From: Patagioenas fasciata
Lineage: Eukaryota > Chordata > Aves > Columbiformes > Columbidae
Reading direction: 5' to 3'
Assembly: GCF_037038585.1 (NCBI RefSeq)
Contig: NC_092523.1
Coordinates: forward strand, 47,323,501-47,387,500
Length of the DNA stretch: 64,000 nt
Notes under the pieces: model-generated
What the model saw: only the letters and a program-made list of their open reading frames with translations
Told to the model about the DNA's origin: nothing
Databases searched by the model: none
Shown: positions 13,700 through 27,039 of the stretch, piece by piece
How the letters are laid out: each line of letters starts with the position of its first letter
Position numbering within the stretch: the first letter of the stretch is position 1
Translations under genes and position numbers: made by a program

Positions 13700-15117
13700 C
13701 TATATCAGACAAAGCAAATCTTTAAGGTCTTGTTTTTTTTGTTTTAAGGAAACGTATGGAAGATTTGCACAACTGCACATGTAAAAGCAGAGCAAGGTGA
13801 TAGTGAGAACTTGAGTATGTAGATTTTCAAAATCAATTTCAGAAAGGAATAATTCTTTAAAAACTGATCTAAAGAACACTTAAATCTCAGTATTTCACAT
13901 AGTAATAGGCTCAATAAAGCTTACCTGAATGCACTGAGTTTCACCAAACAACATTAAAACAGCTTTTGAAGCATGTTTATCATTTAATCTGCTTTAAAAT
14001 TCCAACAGTTGAACATCCTCTTGGATATAGCCAGCCTAAAAGTCTGTTTACAATCTGCAGACCATTAAATAGCAACTATCGGCATATAAAAACCGTTGTC
14101 ACAGAGGACAACTAATAAATTTTGAAACGGGTTTTTTTCATCTTTTCTAATCCTTTCCAGAAGATGTGTTCAGCCAATATCTAACTTATTTCAGCTTTAT
14201 TAGCTCATTAGATTAGGCAAAATTAATTCTACAAACCACCAATATAAAAACAGCAAAGAAAAGATCTAAGGCAACAATTAAAATATCTAGGGTTAATCAC
14301 ACACTTTGTGCCAATATTTAGCATTTTCCAGCTATTTTGTTGTATCACATGGATTCTATGTTTTAATTTTAAAAAAGCACTTCCTAGTGTCCTAAATAGA
14401 AAGAATCGCAGAGCATTACCACTTTTTAAGCAACATTTTTATTTATTCACATACAATTTTGACTACTCCTGCCTCTAATGCCTACTGCTACTTACAGTCA
14501 CCTGAGCCTTGCCAGGTTATTTCTGTAAATAAGAGTTTGGAAAAAAAGTCTATACAGATGCCTCAAGATACTCCTTCAGCATCAGGCTCTGCTATATTCT
14601 TTACGTATTCAAAAAGCTGTGCAAACATTAAGTAATTAATCCTTCTCAACACCCTTATGAGGTAAGTGAATAGGTTTTCTCCTTTTATATAGGAGGAAAC
14701 AGACAAAGATGTTAAGTAATTTGCCCACAGGCACAAAATGAGTCAAGTGGCAAAGCCTAGTTTGGGTGTTGTAAATTCCTAATGGCCACCTCATATTCTA
14801 TTCTACTGGAATATGCCATCATTTTGGCAAAAACTACCAAAGGCTTCAGCTTTAACCTTAAGATTTTGGTTGCTCCCATTTTAGCTACTGCTTGTTATTA
14901 TTAATATTCAGTAATTATTAAATTTTACAGAGCAAAAAGCAGCATACAGAAAGGAAAGCAGAGGTTACTTTGTGAACTGTTAAAAGCCAGAAATGAGAGG
15001 CACCAAAAAACCCCAGAAATCATATTTGCAACTAACAGTAAATAAAATTATTATAGACATGGAGAAGTTAGTACAGTGTCAGCAGAGTCAAGGGTGTTAT
15101 CCATTCAGTGCTGATAC
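13700..15117 (-). other. ARFIP1: ARFIP1 intron 5
   Basis: A 1.4-kb intron whose main recognisable content is a MIR SINE fragment (see 14588-14772). The rest is AT-rich with no detectable gene. Confidence 0.85.
14588..14772 (+). mobile_element. MIR SINE fragment (ancient)
   Basis: The stretch keeps the MIR core order: TTAATCCTTCTCAACACCC, then TTATGAGGTAAG, then AGGAGGAAACAGACAAAGAT, GTTAAGTAATTTGCCCA, a gap-rich CACA block, and AAGTGGCAAAGCC. It is clearly diverged from the family sequence I recall. It lies antisense to ARFIP1. The call rests on pattern memory, but the order of five diagnostic blocks is hard to explain otherwise. Confidence 0.82.
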
Positions 15118-15213
15118 CTGTGGGAATAATTAAATCACAACCTTGTCCAGCCAGTCTGCTAGCTGCTGCACTGCTAGGAGATATAACAGATGATTTGGGT
15201 GATGCTGAGGAAC
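15118..15213 (-). CDS. ARFIP1: ARFIP1 coding exon 5: 96-bp symmetric exon, likely cassette
   Basis: This exon encodes 32 residues, from the end of a split Gly codon through SSASPKSSVISPSSAAASRL to DLIIPT and the start of another split Gly codon (residues 68-100). It is Ser/Ala/Pro-rich and diverges most from human, which has SPAPPLPSVMSPSRVAASRL here. It is exactly 96 bp with phase 1 on both sides, so skipping keeps the frame. Human arfaptin-1 has 373- and 341-residue forms that differ by 32 residues, which fits loss of this exon. Acceptor CCTTTTCAG|GT; donor ACAG|GTATCA. Confidence 0.95.
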
Positions 15214-18003
15214 CTGAAAAGGGGACATATTTAATAATGAAAACCCATAATTTTCCCCAGAAGGCAATGTGCACTTTAAAACAGATTATTTTTTTCAATA
15301 CAAAGAAACATTTGCTTCAGCAACACATTAAATAGAAGCATTCACAGAAAAATTGCTGGAATTTCTGATGGAAATGTTTTTTAAGAGGTGCAGCTGTTCA
15401 TGTGAGCTTTTCCAAGTTTTCATGATTTAATCTTTTTCTGTAGGTCATAATGCCAAACTGGTTTGGGGGTTTTTTTGTTTTGTTTGTTTGGGGGATTTTT
15501 TGCCTTTTGTTTTATTTTGGTTTTGTTTGGTTTTGTAAGAGTAATCAAAATACAACTGACAGCTTCATCAGTAAAGTATATACCATCAACAGAAAATTTC
15601 ATGACATTTATTATATACAGCTTCCATGGCTGATACCTCCTTTTTCAGGATTAGATAGATTTCACTGTGCACTTCACAGCATTGAGAGATGAAATAAGCT
15701 CTGAAATCTGTGCCAATTTCAGATATACCTGATTAACATCTCTCCTAAGTCTGTGTAAACACACAGCAATAAACTACCCTGAAGATCATATGAGCCATTA
15801 GCTGTTAAGGTGTGCAATCTACTTCCCAAAAGAAAGATTTCACAGCACTTGCTTGTCCTCTTTAAAAACAAAACAAAACAAACCCAATGTTAAATGACCT
15901 GCACTGTGTGTGTTCTATGAGCTGGTTTAGGATTATGCTTTTTAGAGCTTTGTAACTCTTTCATACCACATAAATGTGAAGCAGCATTCTTTTTAAGTTT
16001 TCAATGCTTAAAAACCAACCAAACATATTAGCTTTTTCTCTGTAGTGATGAGTAATCAACACGGGGCAGAGGGAGGGGGTGTGTGTGAAGATTTTATTAC
16101 TTTTGCTGAGAAATTCTGAGATACTTCAGGGCTGACAGTGTGCTGGAAGAAAAGGACACCAAACCTAAACTTTAGCAGTTTCAACAAGATTTAGTTATCA
16201 GTAGCACCCAAAATATCACTCAAAGTAACTGAATCAGCAACCAGCTTTTGCCTTTTAAACACATGACAGAACACTACTAATACGGGGTACAATTCATCTC
16301 ATTATTTGGATTCAGTTGTACTGAAAAGACAAGATTGAAAGACACTTGTGTCCTTCTGTAGCAAGAAATTGCATAAGAGCTGCAACCGGATTCATCCAGG
16401 CATAAAAGTTCGACTGACTGCGAGATCCTGCTGAAGGCCTAAAGACTGAATCACTTCAGCAAGCGAGCTAAGACAAGCAGTTTAAAAATCCTTATCATTT
16501 GAACAGAGTTATTAACACAGTCTTATGTGTGCTTCAGCATTCAACATCCCACAAATCCTAAAAGCCTTTCTCCTCCAGTATTGTCTCCTTTGAGTGTCCT
16601 TATTAGGGCATCATTTTTGAATGGAAACAGAAAACAGAATTTTTAGAAACAAGGCAATCATTCTACTTTTGTCCACAGTTTCCTAAGAAGCCTTAGCTTC
16701 TACCACTTTTCTCCCTTTCTCTGATTTGGTTAGAGCATTAGGAAAAATATGAAGAAAATATCCTTGGAGGAAAACTGTGATATCTCAAGTGTTTAAAAAT
16801 CACACGTGCAATGCTCATCATTTGGGTACTTAACTTACTAAAGAACATTTAGATTTCAAACATATTAGTGGGGCCTGAAACACATCTTAGATACTTTTCC
16901 CTTTACAGGTTAATGCACTTTAACAGCTGCAGTAGTTATCTTGCTAATAGAATACAAAAAGGTAAGATTGATGAGCAGTTCGCCATCTGCCCAGTTTTTA
17001 GCTAGATATTTTGCTAATTTCAAAGACTTAAAGAAACCACAGCATTCACTCTGTAATATAGGAAAAGCACAGCATGTAAATCACTGTTTTCATAAGAACA
17101 TCCTACCAAACAGGAAAGGCAGTAAAAGAGAAATTAAATCTATAACTACAAAGATTTATTTTCACATCTGTTCATTTGAGATCAGTTCAAACTTTTCAAA
17201 TTCAGAAATTGTTGAAGCTACATAATCCATTAAAATATAACTTTTACTACTATATTGTGGCACTGTTGTTCTTAAATGGAAGACACTGACATTACTGGTA
17301 CATTTATCACTTCGTATTTCTCATTGTTTAATGCTAGCTTAAATTCTCTACAATATATATTAATACTTGCATAGTGAATTAAATATTAATTAACTACAAT
17401 CCTCCTGCTATAGACAACCACAATTCTGCTGAGAAAATATGAAAACAGATACTTTTTATTAGGTAGTACCTGCAAAAAGAGACACAAAGCATTATCCATC
17501 CTAGCAACAATACAGTAAAGTAATATATGTACAACAAAAAAAAGGAGAGAAAAGTCTCAGGGACAATGATTAACTCCATTTATTAATCTGCTTCAGGAAA
17601 GTGAACTGTGTATCAAGAAATGAATATTTCTCCAGTTACGTTTCAATTCACAACAATACCTGTGATATTTAAAGAAAACTTCAATGCAATGTAATAGTAA
17701 AATTCTTCAGCCTCATACCATTTCAAGGTGCTCAAGGACTTCTCTTCCTGTAAATGCATACCAATTCAACACTGAGCAGTTTCCGCTAGTCCCTTGAAAG
17801 ATACAAGCGTAGCATATATTCTCTATTTTAACAACCCAACTACCAGAGAATATAAGCAGGTTGTCATTAATGTACATCTCAATGTGTACATTTACACCAA
17901 AATGTTCAAAGCAGCTACAGAACACTGTATTCCTAACCATATGAAAACATGTCTAAAGATTTTAAATTGAGAAATACAGACAAAAAAAATCAGTTACCTT
18001 TAC
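15214..18003 (-). other. ARFIP1: ARFIP1 intron 4
   Basis: Intronic DNA. It contains a strongly T/G-rich tract at 15461-15537 (A/C-rich on the sense strand), a G-rich run at 16063-16089 and AT-rich sequence near 17350-17395. I see no gene or recognisable transposon. Confidence 0.85.
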
Positions 18004-18112
18004 CTGGAAATGGTCCTGCCTCAACAACTCCCTCTTTGGTGCTGTCAAAGCCATGAGATGTTATTTTGGTTTCAGAAAGTCCAAGTCCAACTGGTAACGA
18101 ACGTTTCAAGTC
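18004..18112 (-). CDS. ARFIP1: ARFIP1 coding exon 4: N-terminal disordered region
   Basis: Encodes 36 codons plus one base: DLKRSLPVGLGLSETKITSH, then GFDSTKEGVVEAGPFP (residues 32-67). The block GLGLSET.ITSHGFD.TKEGV.EAG is shared with human arfaptin-1 as I recall it. No folded domain is expected; in the family this is a flexible N-terminal segment ahead of the amphipathic helix. Acceptor TTTCTAAG|GAC (phase 0); donor CCAG|GTAAAG (phase 1). A second in-frame donor, GTAACT, starts six bases further and would add Gly-Lys. Confidence 0.96.
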
Positions 18113-21100
18113 CTTAGAAATATTTGAATTAAAATGGAAAATTAATGCATAAAAAAAGTGATTCAGAAGTCTTACAGTGCAGTTTCAGGAGCCCTCAGAC
18201 AGACAATTCTGCCTTTAGCCTGGAATGTCTTGACTGGTGTTACAGCATTCTACTGCTATGCACAAATAAAACATAAATGAATGAGAAACACTAAGTATAG
18301 CCTGTGTACTTATTCTGATTTTTTTTATGTTGATGAACCACTAGGATGCTATCTCTTAAGAGCAGCAGTTACCAAAAATGAGGCCCATAACATCACGTTA
18401 TGTGGTCTGACACTGGTCCAAACAACCATACCAATTTGATAATGTGTCTAGTTAAAAACTGACAGGGGTACAAAATGATCTAACACTAAGAGAAGACAAC
18501 ATTTTACAAACAAAAAATGTGGAAGCAACTATCATCTTAAAGATGAAAAAAAATTCATTCTAAGCAAGAAGTAGCTTTAAAATTCACAGCACTGTTAATT
18601 TCTACAAACAGCGCATGCAATCTCTTTAGTATTTCACATGGGAGAAGCATCCAGAAAGGTATCACTTCAACAGCTTCCTTCTGAGCACCTACTCTACAAC
18701 ATAAGTGCTCAAAGCACAAAGTTACCATTTACTTCTATTTGCTTTTGAAACTCCATTTAAAATCGCCTCAGATCGCCTTGTTTAACTTTAGAGAGCTAGA
18801 ATTAACTACTACTTTAAACGTTCAGTTAACTGAAGTCTTCACAGCAACCCAGTATATGTCTATTCCTTAACTATGAATTTGTCCACCATAATTCAGATAC
18901 CATCCAACTGCCCATTTCTGCTATCTTGTCTCTCCCAAAGGTTTCCCAGACTATATTTCCAGCCACCTGACTGAAGGTTAAGCCTCTGGTGTTATGGCAT
19001 ATACTTAAAGTTTTAAAGAAAGTTCAACTACTCAAAGCAACTTAAAACCACTAAATTGTAAAAGTAAAAAGTGAGTGGAAATGAAAGCAAAAAGGTAAAT
19101 ACACTTTAAAAAATTAAGTATCAAGAAATCACAAAACTGGCAGTTTCTGGAGTCAGGTATTCTTTTGCATCCCCCTCTGCTTCCATACAGAGGCAAAAAA
19201 ATATGATAAAATATAGAGGAGCAACAGTGAAATTCGCAGAGAAAAAGTATACATAGCTTTAAGATGTCAGTGCCTGGATATGTGCAGTAACTATTTATGA
19301 ACCTTTAGAATCCAATCCATGTCTGACATGTTACTGTAGTCACTCAATCCACAAACCAGAAGCAAGCTAGTGCATAGGAATGATACTGCCCAGAGACTGA
19401 CTGTCAGAAGTACCTTTGGATCACATTCCCACAGATTTAGATCGTTGTCTTTAGTTTAAGACAAATTCCTGGGAGAAAGAACAAAGGAAAAACTACAAAT
19501 GTGAATTCCAGCAGAACAGAAATCTTGTTGACATCAAAAATCCAGGATGTTATTGCAATCAGAGTAACCAATTTCAATAGCCATACTTTCACTCCCATGA
19601 ACTGGCTATTTAGTTATAGATTATGCTGTACTTGTGTATCTGAAGCATTATACCAAAAAAAAAAAGTTAAAAAAGGGAAAAATAAACAGCATGAAAAACA
19701 AAGTCCTCATATGCAGAACCTGATCTCACAAATGAAGCCTTATCACACCACTGGATACACACTGCTTTCAGTCTTCACAACTGACTTAACATTGGTGCTT
19801 CCACTTAAGTACTTGCATTTGTTGGTATGCTGGAAAGCCTTTGCCTCAACTTAGTTTGGCTAATAGACAGAGTCCATTTAACTCAAAGCTGCAAGTCACT
19901 AGGAGCTGAAAAAGCAGAGAGACTTGAAAAAAGATAACCAGATTGCAGAGGACACTGATTTAACAAAATGGACATGCCATCTTTTTTTTTTTTTCCTGAA
20001 GGCACCTTGCCACGTTGTATAGCTTTCAAAAATATCTAAATCTGTAGCCAAAGAAATGTAGACAGCTAACCTGCTTAAGCATGTTTGCAATAGTAATCTA
20101 AGCAACTTTATCTAAGGTTAAAATGCATAACACCTGCTTCGTAAAGACAGAAACTTAGATATAAACTTAAGCAATTGTACTACTTCTGTATATTCAACTT
20201 AATTCTAATTTGAAGCTAAACATAAGCAGAACAAACTACAGAGTTAAATAAATAAGAATATTGCAACACACCCTTCTCTTAAATAAAAACCTGATATTTG
20301 GATTATGAAAATTATTAAGATCTACAACTGTGTATATATACATATCAGGGGTTTTTATATAAATATATACATATGTATATGTATGTACACAAACATTTGT
20401 TTGAAGAGATCTACATCCTTTTCATTGGCAAAAAGGCAAGGTTAAAAGTAAAGAACTGTATTCAAATCTGGCTTTAAACACCTATATTAACCAGTTGAAA
20501 TACACCCTGCTAAATATGAATTTACCCTTACATATGAATTTAAAAGAACTATTTACCATTTGTTGATCTATACATTACCAGAATCGTCATCAAAAGTCAG
20601 TGATCACCAATAGATTACCTTTTTGTTGTTTATAAACATGAAAGTTCAGTGGAGACAAGCTTCTGCGTGTAAACTTCAATATTTAACATGTCATTCATGC
20701 AACTGATTGTGCTTGCCTTTTTTCCCCTCTCCCAAATGTAAATAGAAAAAGCTACCCAAAAATCTGTAATTATTCTAACAAAGCAATCTATTTCTTCAAT
20801 AATTTACAAAGAAGGATAAGTTAGAAACAGCCTTAGAGTAAGAAAAGATGTGCACTACACTTCATGTTTAAGAGAATGAATGACAGTACTTAAGGAGATT
20901 TTTAGAATGGTAAGAAGACAACATGAATAGCTTTCTTTTTTGTCAGCAGAAAAGTGAGGACAGATTCCCCAAGTACAACAAGACGATTACATTTTTATTA
21001 CATATTGCTCTTCTAGCTAAGAGGAAGATTTTGATGATCAGATTATCTGCTTTCAAAGTCAAAAGGGATTTGCCCCTTCTTTGTAAAAACAAAATAAAGT

Positions 21101-24100
21101 CTTTAGAATTTATCAAAATCTGCTGGTACATTCCAAAACCACAAATCTGCTAAGGGATCACCATCACAAAAAAAAAAGATGCTTAGTTCATAATTTTCAG
21201 TTGTATCAGGCTGAAAACCATTGCAAGTTTATGCAATTACCATCTAGCAGAAGTATTTTAATACTGTGACTTAACTAAGACCTAGAAGTATAAAAGCCCT
21301 ACAACTCAGAAGATTCCCAAGAAGTCGAAAGGCTGGATTACCTATCCCGTTCTCAGTCATTTAGCATGGTATAGGCTCAAAGAAGCAAACGCATGAAATA
21401 CAGATAGACAGAACAGCTGTACTAGCTTAATTTGATCTAGTCAAAATAGTGCAAGCCTATATTGTACAGAGCATTGAAACCACTTTAACTCTCTGATAAA
21501 ATCCCATTTAATTAGTTCAAATCACCATATTAAACTAATCATATTTTAGTAAGGTTAGCCTTCTTTACACAAGCCAAACAGGGATATTCTTCAGTTTATT
21601 ATACAGATTATCTAGAACAACCAGTATGCATTTTTGACATATCAATCCTGTTGAGACAGTAAACACAGCAAAGTAGTCTCTCAGAGCTTAGGAGGAGCCA
21701 AAGCAACTGGCTTAGCCAAAACTTAGTGGAAACTAAGAAGAAGACATCATCATATTAATTTCTTAGTTATGTCAGTCTATTATTAATGTGTGACTAAGCA
21801 TTATTTTTTGCTTAGTACCAACAGTAAGCTTAAGAGATTTGGTTTTATTTGCCTTTACTACCTCAAATAAAGGTGTTTTAAAAACCCCACAGCACTAGCT
21901 AGTTCAAGGAGTCCATTAAAAGTGGAGCAACTAAACTGGAACAATTATTTGCTCCTTTTTTTTTTTTTAAATGATGGATAACATTTTGAATAAAATTACT
22001 CAAGTTAACTCTAAGAAAAATCTGCAACACATCTTATTGTAAAGTTCACAGTTTAAAGTTTCAAAGATTACAAGTCCCATGAAACAAAATGTTTATGTAG
22101 ATAGATATAACATCTACCCAGTCAGATAACTGGCTCTGAACTTTAACTTGTAACCCTAATTTTTGTGCAAGTGGAGGTCCTTGTACATATTCAGTATTTT
22201 CTTCTTCTTTGCTCTACTATATCACTCAGCTCCTGTTTTCCATTAATTAAGCCACTACATCCCCACATCAATATAAATTCAAGCATAAAAATAGACAGGA
22301 GAAGAGTTGAAGGCTTTAATCTACGCTGAAATGGTAAACATGGACTGAAACGTTTCTTCTGTTCTCCAATACACTGCTCTTCACTCAGAAGACCCTTTTT
22401 TTTCCTACAGCCCCTATGACTTACCTAATGTCATACCACAATCCAGCCTAAAATTAGCTTCCCTTCTACTCTCGACATTAACTTTCATATTTTTATTTTT
22501 TAAGACTGTATGAAGCAGACCACTTGGCAACAAAACAAAAGACTGGTCTTTTTCATTTCATCTCCTAAAATCAGTTTTCTAGAACTGACACAAAGTTATA
22601 TTTTATATCAGTCTACATTAATTAAAATATAATCGCCCAAAGTAAAATCTAACTATGCCAGTCAATACAGCAAAACCTAAGAGATGAACTCAGGTGTTTC
22701 AGGTAGAATGTGAGTGACAAGGTTGGCATTTTTTTTTTCCACAAGGCAAAAGACAAAAAAGAATTCACTTTATCTATTTGTGCAGATTGGCAATAACAAA
22801 ACACGATACTGAAGCCATGCACTCAGATTCATCAGATACCAGAGCTTATTTCACAATCTAGGAAGATAAATTGAAGACTCACAACAAAGTTAATTTATCT
22901 TTTGCAGCCTAGAGTTTATTACTGGTATCATATACATGTTTAATGAAGGGTTTGTCCCTGTGGGAGTACAAAAAGAGCCAGGAGAAGACACCAAATACAG
23001 AAAATGAAAGGAAACAACTGGATCAATTTCAGAGACTCAGACTGATATGAACTTCATATAGATTTTCTACCATAGTTTAAACATAACAAGTAGCTTACAG
23101 CTGTCTGAAGACCTTTATAGGCAGACCAAACAGTTTTTTTCATTAATTTAATTTATTCCTATGCAGTTTTCACACTAACACATGCTACTGAATTATGAAT
23201 AACATACCTCCTCACTCCTTCCCACAGTCCTCAGCTCACAATCTCCCCAGTGACACTAAAACACCGCTATTCCGATGACCTAATTACAATAGCATAGGAG
23301 GAAAACTGTGTTCTATAAGTTGGTGACACATTAAATAAACCAGTTAATAATATAAACCATCAAGACCTTTTCCCTTTTGCAGAGTTTTCTTGTACAGAGT
23401 AGTAAGAAAAACATGTTTGATTAGGAAGTGCTGAAGTCCTCTGTTATTAACACAGGCTAACAAACATCCAAACATTGGCAAATGGTTCTACACACCAAGT
23501 TCTTAAAGCTTAAGTGAGTTCCAGCAGAGTTTTTTCCTAATGAAAGGACATCAGGCATTTCATCCAATGACAACTGAAACTGTAGGCTTTTTTAGTTTAA
23601 AGAAGTTTCCATCCATCACACAGGCAAGACAAAACTTGTCAGAATTCCGCAGGCATCTCTTATTATTACAAAGCAGACAGAATTAGAATGTAGTAGCATA
23701 TTTCTGAATGAGACTTTACATTTAGGCAAACACTTAAGTGCTTTTGATTCTTTTTCTTAAAAATAAGGAACCAAGAAGATGCATCTAGCAGAGCTATATC
23801 ACGTTCCCACAGGACTGGAACTAATACACTTCCTTCTGAAATGACATTATGGCAATCTATGCTCTCTGATGTTCTGCACAACTAATGGCAGTTTTTTTTC
23901 AAAGAAAGAACAACTCCACTTGCCACTTCCAGGTAAATATATTTGCACTGCATTGCCTTGCAAAGTGAGGTACTTTTCATGCTTGAGTACATACAAATAC
24001 TGCATTTGGTGGAAAATAAATATGCATTTTCATGCCTGAGCAGCTTACGGATGAGGTCTGATGGAAGTGCTAAACAGAACGCAAGTCTAGAGGGACATTT

Positions 24101-25758
24101 AATTTTGTAATTAAAGAACCCTGAAGAAAAGATTGTACAACTACCTCTTTACTCAATCTATTAAAAACATGCAATTGAAGCTGCTCAAGTGTTTGTCACA
24201 AAATAGCTGCAGAAGACCAAATAAAAAATACAGGATAAATGATATCTTATTGTTTGCATCTGAACGGTACAATATCTAGATGAATGGCTCCCTGATCATA
24301 ACAATGAGAAAACAAGAAACCAAAATAACTTTGTTCCCCAGCTTCCCAGGAAGGTGTAATTGAAATCAGTACATTGGAATTTGAGTGCTCTAAATTCTGC
24401 TGTGGTCACATACTCTTAATAAGCACTCTGCTAACAGTACGACTTAAAGTGGTAATGGTTTCTTGCCCCTTTCTTAAGCAACCTCCTAAAAACCAATATT
24501 TGGCTTATCATTTCCATAAGAGTATAAGAAAAAAGACCCCTGAAAAACTGGCAAAGAAACTGTGGTGCAATGCATATTGCTTTAGGTTAAAACAAAAAAT
24601 TACCTGGCAAGGAAAAAAAGAGAAAGCATAGCATCAAGCATTAGAAATAACAAACACAAAGTAAGATGAATAGCAGTTAAATATTAGAATTTGAGACTAA
24701 CAGATTAGTAAACAGACCTAGATGTTAATTCCAAGAAGTTTGTTTTGTTTATAAGAAGTCTTGATTATCACATATTCTGAGTTCAGGTCACACATACAGG
24801 CATTAACTTGTACAAGACAGTTCAAAAAAATATTTGAAGTGCACTTCATTTTCACTGATCTCAGAATAAGCATTGTGAAAATAATTACAGCAGCAAACAC
24901 AACTATGCTTGCATAATATAAATGTTCTGCTACTTGACCAAATATTGGACAAATTTTTGTGAAAGTGGAAGTTTCAAAATATAGTTAACTCCAGGCCAGC
25001 AAAATAATTAGTATGCCAGCAAAAACCTACTTCAACTTTTATATGTGGCCATAAACAAAAACTACCTTAACATTTCAACTTTACACAGAAAATGGTGATT
25101 ACATTTTAACTGCAGAAGAGATCTGACCCAATCAACAAGAATGCTAGTTCTATTTACTGTAACTAGTAAGTACTGGATGCAGGACACTGAAGAAGCAATT
25201 ATTATGTAACGTATAGATAGATAGACAGTCCAGTCACAGCAGCATCAAGGTCATCAGGCTTAAATGGTATATCTGTTTCTCTACTTCCAGATGAACCCAA
25301 ATTCATTACCACATACATAGGTACATCTTAATGAAATAAAGGGAAAACTAAATATTGATCAAACATTGTCTTAATTTTTACATTATATTACTGCTAGATC
25401 TTAGTTGAACAATTAATCATACAAAACAGAAGCCTTCCCTCATCGTAGTGCTATTCATAAAAAAAATCATGGCCCATTCAGCAGAAGCAAAAAAAAAAAT
25501 GCCCGCTAATAAGCACAGTGTTTTTTAATAAGAGCTCTAATACAGATGTTTTTCCATCTCATGAAGTTTTATACATCTTTTCACAGCCATGCTCTCTATA
25601 CAACCACCGTCCAGAGTCAAATGGTCTCAGATGTTGTTTTCAGTATGTATTTTATCTTGAAATATATTTAAAATACCTATTTTTACATATTGAAATAACA
25701 TTTTCATTTATAACAATAATATAATAAATACATGTTTAAAACTATACTTTTAATACAT

Positions 25759-26072
25759 ATTTAAATGTTTCCTGCTTTATGAATAAAATTGCTGGATTAA
25801 AAATCAGTATCCTAAAGGCTTAGAGTCAATAATTAGAAACGTATACACTTGACTGTGCATTACACAACAGCCAGTACTTTACACAATTTAACATTCAGAA
25901 AAAATTGCCACTGCTAATACACCTTTCATACAAAAAAGTTATTGCAATGTGTAGTATCTGTTTTGGCTTTTTTTAGTCAACTTTAAGAATAATTTATCAG
26001 CTTTTAAGTTTTTAGATTAAAGTTTAAACTAGAAGACAAAATGAGGCAGAAGTTGATTTTACCAGTATTCAG
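25759..26072. repeat. Local direct duplication, copy A
   Basis: This copy pairs with 26674-27002 in the same orientation. Shared blocks in order include AAAAATCAGTATCCT, a CTTTACA block, CTAATACACCTTT versus CTAATGTGCCTTT, GTACAAAAAA-type sequence, GTCAACTTTAA.AATAATTTAT, TTTAGATTAAAG versus TTCTATTAAAG, and CAGTATT near the end. The copies are clearly diverged with small indels, so the event is old. I cannot tell by eye whether this is a one-off duplication or two copies of an unnamed repeat family. Confidence 0.75.
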
Positions 26073-26352
26073 GAAGTATATGTAATTTGGTTTTAAACTT
26101 ATGAAGGTTCCCCCCTGTAATCAGCATTTTAATAGGAGAGAATAAAATGTTGAAGTTCTGCTGAGTATTTCTTTTAGAAATAATCCTGCACTGCAGTCAG
26201 AATGGGACTGTTACAGCTTAGAGATTTCCTTAAAATCTAAGTCTCAACAGATATCAAACAAATATGGATAACTAGTCTTTGTATTTCCAGCTGAGAAGCA
26301 TAACAAAAATCAAAGTAAAGCAGCCCCAACAAATTCCATCGGCTGTACCACA

Positions 26353-26366
26353 GCGCCCTCTGCTGG
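26353..26366 (-). promoter_or_regulatory. CTCF core motif match
   Basis: On the minus strand the sequence reads CCAGCAGAGGGCGC, which fits the 14-base CTCF core consensus at every position. It lies in ARFIP1 intron 3 between the two duplicated blocks and stands out in AT-rich sequence. Binding is inferred from the motif only. Confidence 0.6.
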
Positions 26367-26673
26367 TCAGCCAGGCACAAGGAAAACTGATAGTAACTTT
26401 TTTTTCAACATACAACAAATAAGATGGATTATGATACATCTCATCTATATATCATACAAAACGACAGCAGTAATTTTCCACTTTCTAGACGAGAAAACTT
26501 ACCTCTCTCCTGCTTACAACTTTGAATCAAAATGCGACTGTATTTACTGCCAGGCATGTTCCCTCAAAACTTAATACTCCCTAGAAGTAATTTGCTTCAA
26601 ACCACTTGATACTTATTAATAAAAAAATGTAGGATTTGGTGTCCTGAATTCACAGGACCTGTTAAGTCTTGTA

Positions 26674-27002
26674 TTTTTAAAATGCTTGTTGTCCTGTTTT
26701 ATGAAGAAGATTGGCAGCTTAAAAATCAGTATCCTCAAGGATCAGAAACAAGGACATAGAAGCACAGACACTTAATTGTACACTACAGAGCACCAAATTC
26801 TTTACATTATTTCATGTTGAGAAATATCTGTCATTACTAATGTGCCTTTTGTACAAAAAAGGTTACTGACATGTGCAATCACATTATGTTATGTCAACTT
26901 TAATAATAATTTATTAGCTTCAAAGGAGTTTCTATTAAAGCTCTAGAAAACTATGTCAAGTGAAGTCTGCTATGCATTGGATTGTAACTTCAGTATTTCT
27001 GA
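26674..27002. repeat. Local direct duplication, copy B
   Basis: Partner of 25759-26072, offset by about 920 bp. It ends 38 bp from the edge of ARFIP1 exon 3 (27040). The block order is the same as in copy A, with small insertions and deletions. Confidence 0.75.
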
Positions 27003-27039
27003 TAATGGTATCTTGTTAGATACGAAAGAAAATTCTTAC

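Larger units (their letters stand above)
18113..27039 (-). other. ARFIP1: ARFIP1 intron 3 (8.9 kb)
   Basis: The largest ARFIP1 intron in the window. It holds a TA/TG-rich palindrome-like stretch at 20328-20392, a small GATA run at 25214-25226, two diverged copies of a local duplication (25759-26072 and 26674-27002) and a CTCF-type motif between them. Several short A- or T-runs are present. I see no other gene; open frames here are short and look random. Confidence 0.85.
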
